Made by a program: the position numbers and the translations under genes. From Albifimbria verrucaria (Eukaryota; Ascomycota; Sordariomycetes; Hypocreales; Stachybotryaceae), in NCBI GenBank assembly GCA_020081605.1, contig JAHREC010000062.1:4397758-4461757 (forward strand): a stretch of 64,000 nt of DNA. The letters are read 5' to 3'. Position 1 is the first letter of the stretch. Each line of letters opens with the position of its first letter. The notes under the pieces are model-generated. The model saw only the letters and a list, made by a program, of their open reading frames with translations. It was not told the origin of the DNA and ran no database searches. Shown here in pieces: positions 50,701-62,098 of this stretch.

Positions 50701-51317
50701 TCTCAATGAGCCCTCACTGTCTGGACATGGGCCGTTCATTGGTGTGTCTACCTGGTACTTGTCCTCTCTTTCGGAGGAGACAGTCTTCATGTTGCCGTGC
50801 GTCCTTCGCACGCCTCATTCTCGCTGCCCGAAGAGCCAGAGAAGACACCCATGCTGTGCATTGCTGCTGGCACCGGTATCGCGCCGTTCCGTGGTTTTAT
50901 CCAGGAGCGTGCCAACTTGCAAGCCAAGGGCCAGAAGCTTGCACCGGCTTTGCTGTACTTTGGCTGCCGATCCCCGATTTCGATGACCTCTATGCCGACG
51001 AGTTTGCTGAATGGGAGAAGCAAGGCGTAGTCACGGTCCGACGAGCCTACAGCCAACAGCCAGCCAAGAGCCAGAAGTGCAAATACGTCGGAGACCGGAT
51101 GTGGTTGGAGCGCGAAGAGGTTGCCGACCTCTGGAAGCAGGGAGCCAAGGTTTACGTCTGCGGCTCTAAGAAGGTTGCTGAGGGTGTCAAGGACGTCTTT
51201 GTCAAGATGAAGATGGAGAATGAAAAGAAGGCTGGCCAAAACATGGACGAGCCAGCTGCGAAGGAGTGGTTCGAGTCAATGAGGAACGTCCGCTATGTTG
51301 CGGATGTGTTTGACTAA
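47768..51317 (+). CDS. Self-sufficient P450-reductase fusion (CYP505/P450foxy type)
   Basis: Single-chain fatty-acid hydroxylase that joins a P450 and a CPR reductase, attacking fatty acids near the omega end using NADPH. The start [18 protein letters not shown] has no membrane anchor, as in the family. P450 part: I-helix [12 protein letters not shown], ExxR in ETLR, heme loop [15 protein letters not shown]. Linker is Ser/Thr-rich near 49440. Reductase: FMN segment [24 protein letters not shown] segment YSISSAPS, NADPH segment [16 protein letters not shown], and end RYVADVFD. Introns lie in the first 450 bp, near 48907-48953, 50343-50390 and 50588-50641. Seven single-base losses occur: 48859, 49051, 49167, 49675, 50219, 50776 and 50972. 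All are repaired by one base. Confidence 0.93.
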
Positions 51318-51944
51318 AGGAACTGCTGCAAGGCTGATGTGACGAATGTTTATGGCGTTTCTGTATAGACTAAGCGGAGGGATAAATACTTATAGAGATT
51401 ACATTACAAGACCAAGCTTCGATAATGCCGCAGTATGGAGTCAAGTGTGAATATCTGAACTGGGGAATGGCCTATCACGGTAAGCGTATCGTGGCCAGCC
51501 TCCAGGTCATGGGACGGGTTCTCGGAGCGGTCAATAGTTTATAATAAGTGACTAGGCCCCGAACTTCATATGTCCGTCATCACTCCTCGATATCTAGAGG
51601 TCATACGTAGTTTATCCGGACATAAAGAGGTGCCGCACTCTGGATATTGCAGGGATTGAGATCCTGGAGTGCGGCTAAACTCCGTGTTCTGGGTGTAAAT
51701 GATGAGATTCGCACGCACTTCCAGGAGATTCACACCATCCGCGCCTAGTGCCGCTAACTCCATGGATTTTAGTTCCTAACCACGGTAAACGACGAGCGGA
51801 ATGCATGTAGATATTGAAGCAGAAAAATATATATTATGATGGTTCTTGAACGAGTTGTAGTCAGTAGATACCAAGTGAAACAACATCATTGTTTACCATT
51901 ACCATTAACATCATTTTTGTCTTAACATCTTTTATACAGACACC
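51318..51944. other. Intergenic region
   Basis: 3' flank of the CYP505 gene and promoter of the downstream dehydrogenase. An ATATATAT-like stretch lies near 51826. No gene seen. Confidence 0.5.
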
Positions 51945-53070
51945 ATGTTGCAGTTCGCTAGAGCACAGTACACATACCTCCCCATTGCTCTGTCACCAGA
52001 GCAATGCCGCGATCGGACATACATCATCACTGGGTCTAACATTGGACTTGGTTATGAGTGTGTCAAGCATCTGACAGAACTTGGAGCTGCGCGTGTCATC
52101 ATGGCCGTGCGCAACTTAAAGGCTGGTGAAGCTGCAAAGTCGACAATTGAGCAGGCCACTGGACGAACGGACGTGCTAGAAGTATGGCACCTGGATCTCA
52201 GCTCATTTGATTCCGTCAAAGCATTTGTCAAGCGCGCGCAAAACGAGCTGGATAGACTCGATGGCCTAGTAGCAAATGCCGCAATTGCAACTGATAAGTG
52301 GGCTGAAGCTGAAGGAATGGAGTCAACGATAACTGTCAACATTATATCGACACTATTGATGACGGTTTTGCTGCTGCCATGGTTACAAAAGATGGCAAAG
52401 ACACAGGAATACATCCTACTATATCAATAATGGGTAGTGCAGCGGCATTTCACGTCGAGGACGTGCTCCTAAGATTGACAGAAACGACATCCTTCGCGAT
52501 CTCAGCAACAAGAAGGACTGGGAATCCGAAATGGAGAAATCAAGGTGAGTGCTGCTAATCGAATTCATATTCCATTAGGTCCATAATCGCTGAACATGCT
52601 GTTATAGATATCCCTTGAGCAAATTACTATTGCAGTTTGCATTCTACGCCCTCTGTGACTTGGTCCCAACTTCCAAAACTGGTGTTACCATCAACCTCGT
52701 CAACCCCGGTCTGTGCTACTCAGGGCTCACGCGGAACTCATCTTTTATCACATCTCTGCCGATCCTTACGATGAGAGCTCTGGTTGGCCGAACGACTGAA
52801 AAGGGAAGCCGAACGCTATTGCACGGACTGTCGGCTTGCAGTGATAGCCATGGACAGTATCTGACAGAATGCCGAGTATCAAAGTAAGTGTCGCGCAACT
52901 TGCAGTCCCTTCATAGATCGTCGAAAATACTAACTGCGCATAGTGATTCGGTTCCAGAATGGGTGAAGAACGAGGACGGACGTCTGTGGCAGAGCCAAGT
53001 TTGGAAAGAGGTATCTGAGAAGCTAGAGGAGATTGAAGGTGGCTGCGTGCAACAGCTCAAGGCAATGTGA
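51945..53070 (+). CDS. Short-chain dehydrogenase/reductase
   Basis: NAD(P)-dependent SDR of about 330 residues, close to the retinol-dehydrogenase-like fungal type. Cofactor motif TGSNIGLG, then LDLSSFDS, VANAA and the catalytic YPLSK at the start of exon 2. Introns: near 52543-52607 and 52886-52943. Single-base losses at 52397-52399 and 52471-52472 break exon 1. The C-terminus (NEDGRLWQSQVWKEV) is family-typical. It follows the CYP505 gene in the same direction by 630 bp, so it could oxidise the hydroxylated product. That link rests on position only. Confidence 0.87.
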
Positions 53071-53758
53071 TGGATAAGCAAGGTTTTAACATTTTCTTAT
53101 AGTATAATTGGGCTAATCAGATGGATGGCGAATGGGAACTGGATTTTTATGGATTTTGTTAGACTTGTAGGGTTGATGGCTTTAATTCCTGTCGTATTGG
53201 CAAGTGTTTGTAATGGATTTTGAAGATAAAAGATCGTTTACCAACTGTTAGTACAATCGTGACTGATCCATGTCTTTGGGTAACGCAACAGATATATAGA
53301 CCATCCAGTATTATCCAACGCAGCCTTGAACATCGTGACAAAATGAAGAGTCTCTCGGATCGTAGTCTCATGGCCTTTGCTGTAATTCGACTGGAAGTGA
53401 ATGGCATTGTGGCGAAGACTAAGGGGTAGGACATGGTAAGTATCGATAAATATCTGTGGTTCACAAGCCATTGTCCTTGCTAGAGCTGTCAGGATGGTGT
53501 CGCTTAAGATCCCATAGACTGCTATACTTGAAGATGACTGGCTTGTGATATTGCGGTAGGACGGATGTTGTCATCATGCTCTACGGAAGAAAATAAGAAA
53601 CAAGAACTAAATATGCCAGTTTAGGTCTTACAATTAGTTTATGGCGTGTTGTTGTTATTCGCCCAACAAAATGCCATAAATCCTGGGCGTGAAAGCTGCG
53701 AGAATGACGATTTGCTTGAGTATCTGAAGCAACGATACTAAACTACTTAAGTAAAGTT
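53071..53758. other. Intergenic region between convergent genes
   Basis: 3' flanks of the dehydrogenase (+) and the alcohol dehydrogenase (-). Only short orphan frames. Nothing recognised. Confidence 0.5.
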
Positions 53759-54831
53759 TTAGTTCTCAAGTACATAGCGAAATCGCGCCTTGCCCTCTTT
53801 CATGTCTCGTATCACCTTATTCGCTTCGTTCATCGGTCGGACTTGAACTAGAGTAGGCAAGTTGCACTTGGCTGCAAAAGCGAGCATCTCTCGACAAGTC
53901 TTACGAGATCCAATCAAACTCCCTCCAATTTTAAGATTCTTCCGCAGCAAAGAAAAGGCGTTGAACGCAGGGATCGGATCTTCAGGTGCCCCAACCTGGA
54001 TCAAGACGCCGTTCACGTCAAGCAAAGACAAATATTGCTCGAGGTTGAAACCAGAACCAGAAATTGTGGATATGATCAAATCGAGGAGTCAGCATTGCTC
54101 TTGTACCATTCTGGATCCTCAGCTGTAGCGATGTACTCGTCGGCACCCATGTTGAAGGCATCTTCCCTCTTGTTGGATGAGCGAGAGATTGCGACCACTT
54201 TGTCACATCGTAGAGCTTTAGCAAATAAGACAGCAAAGTGACCCAAACCACCGAGTCCCACCACGCCGACGCGTTTTCCAGGACCGGCGCCGTTTTCGAC
54301 AAGTGGAGAATAGACGGTAAGTCCACCACAAAGCATTGGTGCCGCGATCTCGGACGGTATTTCTGGAGGGATCTGGAATGCAAAGCTTGCAGGCCCCCGC
54401 CAGTATTTGGCGTATCCTCCATAGGCTTTTTGACCATCCTTGAAGCGAGCATCGTAGGTGATGACATGGTCATTTGTGCAATGCTGCTCCTGATTCTGAG
54501 AACAGCGGTTACACTCTTTGCGAAGACAGCTTTTGCATTGCGCACCAACGCCGACCCTGTCGCCTAGGGCGATGTTTGTGACCTGGGCACCCACTCGGAC
54601 CACTTGACCAACGAGTTCATGGCCAACGACAATAGGGTAATCTGCTTCTTTCCAGGTTGAGCCAAGATGAGCCAGATCACTGGCGCACACGCCGCAATGG
54701 GAGATTTCAATGTCGATATCCCCGTCCTCGAAGCGCTTTGGTTCATAACTCTCCCACTTCATTCCACCTTTGAGTGAAGAAGGGTCTCTTGCCACCCAGC
54801 CTTCGAATGAATATGTAGATGATGCTGCCAT
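53759..54831 (-). CDS. Zinc-dependent NADP alcohol dehydrogenase (cinnamyl-alcohol/Adh6 type)
   Basis: Medium-chain zinc alcohol dehydrogenase of about 357 residues, intronless. Catalytic zinc residues sit in HCGVCASDLAH and GHELVG; structural zinc cysteines in CKSCLRKECNRC followed by QHC; the cofactor loop is GVVGLGGLGHFA. The segment AISRSSNKREDA after the cofactor loop fits NADP preference. One C is missing at 54085-54086; the downstream frame then gives DLIISTISG. The remainder is complete to RFRYVLEN. These enzymes reduce a broad range of aldehydes. It lies convergent with the second dehydrogenase. Confidence 0.92.
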
Positions 54832-55734
54832 GGTTGATCAACGAGGATGCCGTGTCACTGGTTTGTGGATGTGTAGCAGATGGTACAGGTTGAAGAACAA
54901 TAATTTGGATCCATGCTGTACTTGGTTTAAGTAGTCCCAGAACCGTGAATGCAACATTTGTCGTGGAGATAGGAGTTAGTGTCCCGTATCAGCAGCAAGA
55001 ACATGATGCAGGTTGTGTTAGTGTTGCAATCTGAGATGTAACGCAACAACAATTCCACAGCCCATTAATTAAGCGCCCCAGCCTGGAAGCTAGTGCCTGA
55101 CATAAAACTGGGTTTCTGATCATGCCTAGCTAGTTCCTCATGAGTTGAAGGCGGCACAATAATCGGACTGATGCATCTAGTTAGAAAGGTTTGCCTCCCT
55201 CGCAACATTCAGCATGTATCATCATCTTGTTAACAAGATATTGCTTGTACTTGAAGAGAAACCGAATGAGAACGTTCGAGCCGTATATTTTGGCCAAATG
55301 GTGAAGCCATAGCTCTGCACCAACCTGTCAGATCATGACATTGGCTAAGAGGGAAAACTATTTTGGGTCGTATGCAATATGAGTAGCGGCATAAGCCATG
55401 TGCAGAGTATCGCCATTGGTCTCATGGCCACAGCAAGGTGGATCTCCCTTTACTTTCCACCTAGCCTCTAATCATCTAGAGCTGCTCACAAGACTACTTT
55501 GCCACAGCAAACTAGTTTCTGCTGGGAGGATAAGCCAGGTGCGTTAGCCTGCCTCTTAGTCTAGTCGCTGGTAGCACCCACGAGGCCGATATGCTTGGTC
55601 GATGCATAGCGCATACTTCCAGCAATTGTAAGTCTCCATTACCTTGTCCACTTTTTACCATTACTCACACAGACTTCCTTTCAACTACCTGCATATTCCA
55701 TCATAACCCTGCACGCAATCTTAATCTGGGACTT
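54832..55734. other. Divergent promoter region
   Basis: About 0.9 kb between the alcohol dehydrogenase (-) and the bZIP-type gene (+). An open frame from 55591 runs into the bZIP gene but adds no recognisable sequence. No gene seen. Confidence 0.5.
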
Positions 55735-56711
55735 ATGAGTTCACTCCCGTGCCGTCTTCTCCGGGACAGCCTGCCCGAGCTTCGTACAGAGGCTGATGAT
55801 TGGACTGGAATTACTGCCAAGGCGGAGAGGCGAAGACGCCAAAATAGGCTGAACCAGAGAGCATGGCGTAAGCCTATCTCGCTCTGTTTGATGTGGTTTT
55901 TGCGTATGCGTAGAATAAAGGAATGGACTGACACACTTTCGGTTAGGGCAACGAAAGATTGCATCCCGCGGGATGGTGCACAACTCATTAGTTGAGCCTG
56001 ATGGTATTCACACAGGCTCTGAAAGCCCTCGAAGTGTTGATAGCATCACAAGCTTTAGAGCAACATCATCTTGCAACGGAAGTATCCTCTTGCCGTGCGC
56101 TCAACAAGCGGAACAATTTAGGCGGCGGATGAAGAAAGCTCTTGAAGATTATGCCTCATTTTACTATCAGCCATCGGACCTGTACGTCGTCATTCAGTTG
56201 AACGTGCTCAACGCTATTGCGGAAAATGCCAACTTGATTGGCTTTCCCAAAGAGAACCTATGTCGCGATGACTATACCTCCCCTTTTCATCATATCGGAC
56301 CGCATCCTAGTCAGGCGCCCATGCCTCTACATAGTTGCCCGGCGAATCTTCAACCTACGTATCTTCAACGAACTATAACGCACCACCCATGGATAGATCT
56401 ATTTCCGTACCCAAACTTTCGGGATAACATTCTTCATGGAATAGAGGCTGGGCTTTTGAAGAGGATGACCTGTGCTATGATATTCTAGGCGGAGACGGCG
56501 CAAAGCTGGGTGAGAGGCCTGCTCTACTTGTCTGGACGAAAGCATGGGACCCCAGAGGGTGGGAACTCAGCACTGCTTTCCTTCGAAAGTGGGGATGTTA
56601 GTCGAGGGCTGCCCGGATCTGCTCGAAGCTACAAACTACTGGCGCAATAAGAGAGGGCAAGAAAGCATACCTATGGGTTTCTGTGCTGAGCTGGATGACA
56701 CTGTTAAGTAA
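55735..56711 (+). CDS. bZIP-type regulator with DUF3425 domain
   Basis: Fungal bZIP-like protein. The first exon has DDWTGITAKAERRRRQNRLNQRAWR, cut here for length, a basic region typical of this family (ERRRRQNRLNQRAW). The likely intron runs from about 55867 to the acceptor ending TTAG just before 55948, giving WRQRK. No clear leucine zipper follows. The C-terminal half is the DUF3425 domain (LQRTITHHPWIDLFPYPNF, DILGGDGAKLGERPALL, WDPRGWELS). Single-base losses at 56454-56457 and near 56597 break it. It sits close to the oxidative genes and could control them; no evidence beyond position. Confidence 0.8.
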
Positions 56712-57254
56712 TCGACAGACATTTCCGCAGACTCAAGTTCAAGGTTTACTCTATATAACTAGTGCTGCAAATGTACTCGCAACGGTAAAGAATCCTTTTT
56801 AATGGCCTTAAGGCCCTACTTTTACCCATGTCAACTGTTTGATACATGGGTTATACTGGTGTTCTCAGCCTTCGCTCTCCCGGCATGAAAGAGTGGTTGA
56901 TTTAAGATTGAAGGGCTAGCAAAGGATAAAGAAAATCTCCAACATGGTATATTTATGAGAACACCAGCATGAATTATTGCTAGTTTAGACATTCCGCCAC
57001 CCTTCACCCAGTAGATTACAGCAAGGCATATAACCAATGACATCTCTATACCAAAATTAGAAATAACCATAAAATTAAAGTCAGGCTTTGGAGGAGGTGA
57101 GGTGGCTGCCTGAACAGTCAGCCTCACTCAGCCGCACTCATTGCCGTATATTCTTTTGCTCATACTGTAGTTCAGTTCTCCTCGCTCCATATTGATGGAT
57201 GATCAATTCGCAATGGATGCTATCAGGAACTAGCAACCTCAGATTTTGCAACTC
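56712..57254. other. Intergenic region
   Basis: 3' flank of the bZIP gene and 5' flank of the CorA-like gene. Stop-rich; nothing recognised. Confidence 0.5.
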
Positions 57255-58656
57255 ATGATTGCTTTTGTAAATTCGACTGCCCTCCGGCCCACGCGTTGGC
57301 CCTAACAAACGCCATTGAAGCTCCTAGTTACAACCAATTGCAAGACTCCACCTTCGCCAACCAGGTTGATTTGCAGCTCGTACAAGTTACTGCTAGGGCT
57401 AGAGCAGATTCGGTGGTGCAGGTGCAAAGGTGTAGCGAGCAAGATATTGTACGGGAGCTTCGCCAGTCAATCGACAATACCGCGATCGCAACTCTCCAGT
57501 TGGTTGTTATACCCCAAGATACCAAGAAACGGCGTCTTGTAATCAGCAGACACGTATTCCTTGAAATAGTGCAAGAGTGCGAATTCGAGCCGGCAGTTTT
57601 GCACCTTCTCCGTTATCCGGTTTGGGGCAACTTCGGATTCAGACGTGCTGATGGGATTACAACATACTATGCTGGGAATGTTCTCTATGTCGTTTGCTGG
57701 TCCTTCAATCCTGCCACCACCACGACTAAAGGGATTCTCGTTCCTAGGTCGACAGTTGACGTAGCACCTGCTAAAGAAACATTTGCCCGCTTTCTGAGTA
57801 TACTGATAACGCAGAAGAAGCACATATTTACCCCTCATACTCTTACGTTCATCCAGATTGTACAATTGACCCACAGCATCGAGAAGCTCAAGTTTGACAA
57901 TCTCAAGACATTGGGTCAAATCGAACTCTTCACTGGTCATGGACTGTGGATAGGAACACTACTAAATGGACACGAAGGTCCTCCCAGTCAGACTCTATCC
58001 AAATTAAAGCAAACGTCCAAGGTAGTTGGCAACATGGTCTTGTGCTATACTCGCTATATAAGGCATACCACCTTTCTCGACCTTCTGCTCCGCGACATGA
58101 AAGAGGATTCAACACGAAATTATGAGACATTCTTTCCAAATTATTTGGAGTCGCAGCGTAATAGATACAATCACGATACAGAGTACAGAGCAGAAGCTAT
58201 TATTCACCTTGAGAGACTTATTGAGAACCTCAAATCCGCACTTACGTATGAGCTAGACAGGGTAAAAAGCCAAGCATCTGTGGTTAGTAGACCAATCATT
58301 GTGCGACTAATAGAGCCTAATCTAAACTGGTGTAGATTGCCTCTCTGATATCACACGAGGATGCAAGAACAAGCAAGGAGATCTCAGAGGCGAGCAAGAG
58401 CTTAGCTGAGGCAGCAAGAAAAGACAGCTCCTCCATGAAGACAATTGCAGTAATGACAATGCTGTTTTTACCAAGCACCTTCTTGGCAACATTATTTGCA
58501 ATTCCATCCATGCAAGCGGACAAGCTGAGTATAGTCCAGCCTAGCTCCTGGATATTCTGGGCCGTGGCTGTGCCCTTGACGGCTTTGGTGCTCATGGTAT
58601 GGCTGTACTTGAACTACGATATTACACTCAGTTTTCAGAGGAAAAAGGCGGATTGA
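57255..58656 (+). CDS. CorA-like membrane protein
   Basis: Large soluble N-terminal domain followed by two C-terminal membrane helices, the layout of fungal CorA-like proteins related to Mg2+ channels. The long frame begins without an ATG at 57296. I place the start at the ATG 57255 (MIAFVNSTALRPTRWP), which joins the long frame if one C is missing in the run 57300-57302. A 53-bp intron lies at 58283-58335. The end has an amphipathic stretch (DARTSKEISEASKSLAEAA), then MKTIAVMTMLFLPSTFLATLF and WIFWAVAVPLTALVLMVWL. The GMN loop of true CorA channels is not visible between the helices, so ion transport is doubtful. Confidence 0.75.
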
Positions 58657-59081
58657 GAACCTATTTATCATATGTGAGCTTTCTGACTTGGGATACGGTT
58701 GCCAGAGTGTTTATTTGCCTGGGACGTGTAAGGATTTCTTATGATTATTTAATTAGCGGCCACCACGTCTCAGCTTGAAAGCGCCATTGCGTAGAATTGC
58801 CCACGTAATGCTGTTTCCCATTATCTGGATTCTTGTAATCATGTGCTGTGTATTGAATCTGATTGTTCCCAAGACTGAAAAAAAAAAAAAAAGAATAAAC
58901 CGGGTAAAATCTCGTTGATGTAATCGACGTATATTATCCACTACACGAAGACTCTGAATTTCATACTCTAGGAATTTGCCATTTGAAACTGCGATACGCA
59001 TCGAACTCGTGTCTTCAGGTAGGGAAACCGTTTCTATATGGCCTACACGACTTAATTTGTGTATCGGTCTATGATACAATT
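58657..59081. other. Intergenic region between convergent genes
   Basis: 3' flanks of the CorA-like (+) and P450 (-) genes. It contains an A-run at 58878-58892. No gene seen. Confidence 0.5.
58878..58892. repeat. Poly-A run of about 15 bases
   Basis: An uninterrupted A homopolymer in non-coding DNA. Given the homopolymer losses elsewhere, its true length is uncertain. Confidence 0.8.
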
Positions 59082-60904
59082 TTACTGCTCCTTAGATGGC
59101 GGCTTCCTTCTCCGAATTCTGGCAGGTATAGGACCCATTGGATGCATTACACCAAACATGAAATAACTTTTATCATTTTGAATCCAACCATCCCGAGGCT
59201 TTAGTTCGATGTCAAATTCCGTAAGGAATATGGCCATTGCAACAATCAACTCCCTCTTGGCAAAGTGGCGGCCGGGGCACATACGAGTTCCACCCCATAT
59301 GGTACCCAAGACCCAAACGTGCCGTCAAGTGAGAATCGTGGTTGCTGTGGCTCGTTATTGGAATCCTGTGGACGATTTTCGCGATTGGCCTGTGGCAGTA
59401 CAGGCCCACTTGAGGGATCCTTTGGGTCGATAATGAACCGTTCTGGCCAGAACTCGTCCACGGGATGGGGGTTTTCTGGGGTGCCCTGGTTCCAGACAGA
59501 CGTCGATCGAGCAGTGTCATACGTAGAGACCATGATTGCGTCATCCTTTGGAAACCTCCAGCCCGCGATTGAGAAATTTGTCGTTTGAGGAACACGAGCG
59601 ACGACTGTCCCATTATGAACACGTAGCACCTCTGCGTATATTGACTGGAGCAATGTTTCTTGACAAAGCCCATCCATGTCGATGCTGAGGGGCCTGTGGT
59701 GGATGTCCTCTTTACATGCGGTGCAATTTCAGCCCGGACCTGTTGTAAAAGTTCTGGTCTTTGCACAACCTCCAGTATCATCCATCCAATTGCTGGAATG
59801 GCATTTGCATTGGCACTAGAAAAGCCTAAGGATCAGATTTGCCCCGAGTTAGAATATTTGACAGTCACTTACCCCCATAGCAGGCCTAGATCATCGGCAG
59901 CAACTGTGTCCTTGCTTATTGGCATTTTCTTGAAGAAGGCTTGTCGAGATCTCATAAGCTTGGAACCAAAATTCTCTTCCCAATTCCGCTCATCCTGGTC
60001 ACTTTTGTCAATATCGTAACCTTGGTTCGCAATCTCATGCCATTTTTCATGTGGTTCTGCATCTTGTCTCTAGCCTTGTAGGACGACGGAAACAGCCATC
60101 AGGGCATCTCTCTGAACATATTTGGCAAGTGGCTGTCAAAGTTCCAGAAGTCTTCCGCAAGATTTGGGGCAGCTTCGAAAATTCGCGGTCCACAAAGTGC
60201 CGTAGTTGAGGCTGTGAAGCAGATATCCCGAATAAAGGATCCATAAAGATCTGGGATGTCAGTCCACTTGTCGGCATCAATATCGAGAGCGGCGAACTGC
60301 TCAGAAAGTTTACGAATCATTTGGTGCTGCATCTCATCCAGCCTCGCTCCACTCAAGCCGTCGTGTGCACTCTGATATACGTGATGGAAAATGCGATGCT
60401 CGGGCGGGATTTGGTTACTTCCAGGCTGAGGCTGCTGAGCAAGGCCTGTATCATCAGCGTTATAGAATGGCACATCCTTAGTCTGGACACCAAACGCGTT
60501 GACTAGAACCTGCACCAGCCATCGCTCACTACTCAGCGAGCGAGAGCTTTTGAAGAGCGCGGCGATGTTGCTTGCTCCATTCAAGATCGTTACCCGGCGA
60601 TTGAGGAGCTTTAAGCGAACAGGGGTAGTCGACCCGAAGCTGGTCCTAGATTTTGAATCGGTGAGAACCAACATCACAATAAATCCAGCGCGGAGTCTCA
60701 CGAAGCTTTGCCCAGGAGGCTTTCCGTATCACTCAAGAATTGAGGTAGATGCCCAATGAGAGGGAACGCCAATGGCAGGGTTGGAGGGATGCGCTCATGC
60801 CTATCACTGGTAGAAGGAGATTGCCGAGCAAAGAGAAGGAAGTATGCAACTATAGCTGTTAATAACAGCACTCCTATAGCGGCGACAGGAGAATGGGAGT
60901 CCAT
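59082..60904 (-). CDS. Membrane-anchored cytochrome P450 (CYP7/CYP8-like fungal type)
   Basis: Class II P450 with an N-terminal anchor (VAAIGVLLLTAIVAYFLLF) and Pro-rich hinge. Minus strand from 60904; one intron near 59825-59872. Segments: AGFIVMLVLTDS, LYGSFIRDICFTAST, ANAIPAIGWMILE (I-helix region), AEVLR as ExxR, PHPVDEFWPERF, and heme loop GTRMCPGRHFAKRE. It resembles the steroid 7-hydroxylase/prostacyclin-synthase-like branch common in fungal clusters. Breaks: single-base losses near 60703, 60125, 60043-60047, 59690 and 59293-59296, plus a TGA at 60099-60101 where relatives have Arg (PRWL). The substrate is unknown. Reduction would come from a separate CPR. Confidence 0.82.
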
Positions 60905-62098
60905 GTTGGCGGTGAGCTTGGATTAGGGGCTGTGGTGGTGAGTAAGATGATAGATCTCATCCTTAATCCGATAGTCAAATTGTGGCCTGAGGCACTAGAG
61001 CTTGGGTACGCCCCAGTACCAGAGGAGAGACATTCGCTTTTACTGCATCATTCACACGGTCCAATAGAGAATGTATAATCAGGGAGTTTTTGAATGGGAT
61101 ACCTTGCACAAACAGCCCTTCAGCTCTCCAGGTATCACATCCATACTAATCCGTAGAAATGGGACCAAAACAAGGGTTGCGATGTAACCAAAAGACGATG
61201 ACTAAGGAAAATACCAGTCACGTGACTGCCAAATCGGCAAATCAACAAATTCCCAATTACGGATATTCTGGACGAATTCGGCCAACCCATCCAAAGACGC
61301 CTTTGCTAACATCCTGCCCGGCCCCAAAAATCGCCCATGGAGGACCCCGAATGTCATGATGTTCAAATTACTGAGCTGTAGAGTTTTAGGTCGTCTATTT
61401 CTCCAAATCTGTCTCCAATATGTACATTTTCCCTTATTCTTCTTGGACGAACATGTGGCGACAGCCTAGTCTAATAACCTCAACTTTTGCCATGTAGTAG
61501 CCTGGTTATTTTCTTTGCGTCAATGCTACCTGCAGGGGTGAACCTGTAGGCGATGCCACACAGCTATACCCTGTATGTGATTGAGGTAGATTTAAGCTGT
61601 CCGATGCATGAAACAAACTATGGTTGTGAAGAAACTCCACTGCCAGTCCTACAGTACCCTTGGGTTCATCATCGGCGGCTGGAAATATTAAACATGTGTC
61701 GGGTTTGATAAGCTAAAAAATCCCACCAATGCTCTTTCTTCGTGCTAGCATACTCATGGACTCTTTGGGAATGAAAACAGAGCTTGTGTAGAAACACCCG
61801 GTACTTTTCAACAACGGATTGATTCGCGTAACTCTATGAGTTACAATTGCTATATACAGACGAATCATTTCCCACCCAGTGGGAACTCTGATGACTTCTA
61901 CAACTATTTACACCCAAATCTAATCTATACAACACCTGTGTCGAAAGATAACCCCCTATGCAAGATGAGCTGAGTAAGTGATCAGCTTCGTGGATTGTTC
62001 GCTTAAATTGTTTGATGAGATAAACGCCGTGTTTGTATGCAAGATCGATATAGCGAGACCAAGAGATATGCGAGAGCAGAATGACGTCGTATAGGCCA
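60905..62098. other. Intergenic region
   Basis: 5' flank of the P450 gene and 3' flank of the TmpA-like gene. About 1.2 kb, stop-rich, with short orphan frames near 60893-61359. Nothing recognised. Confidence 0.5.
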
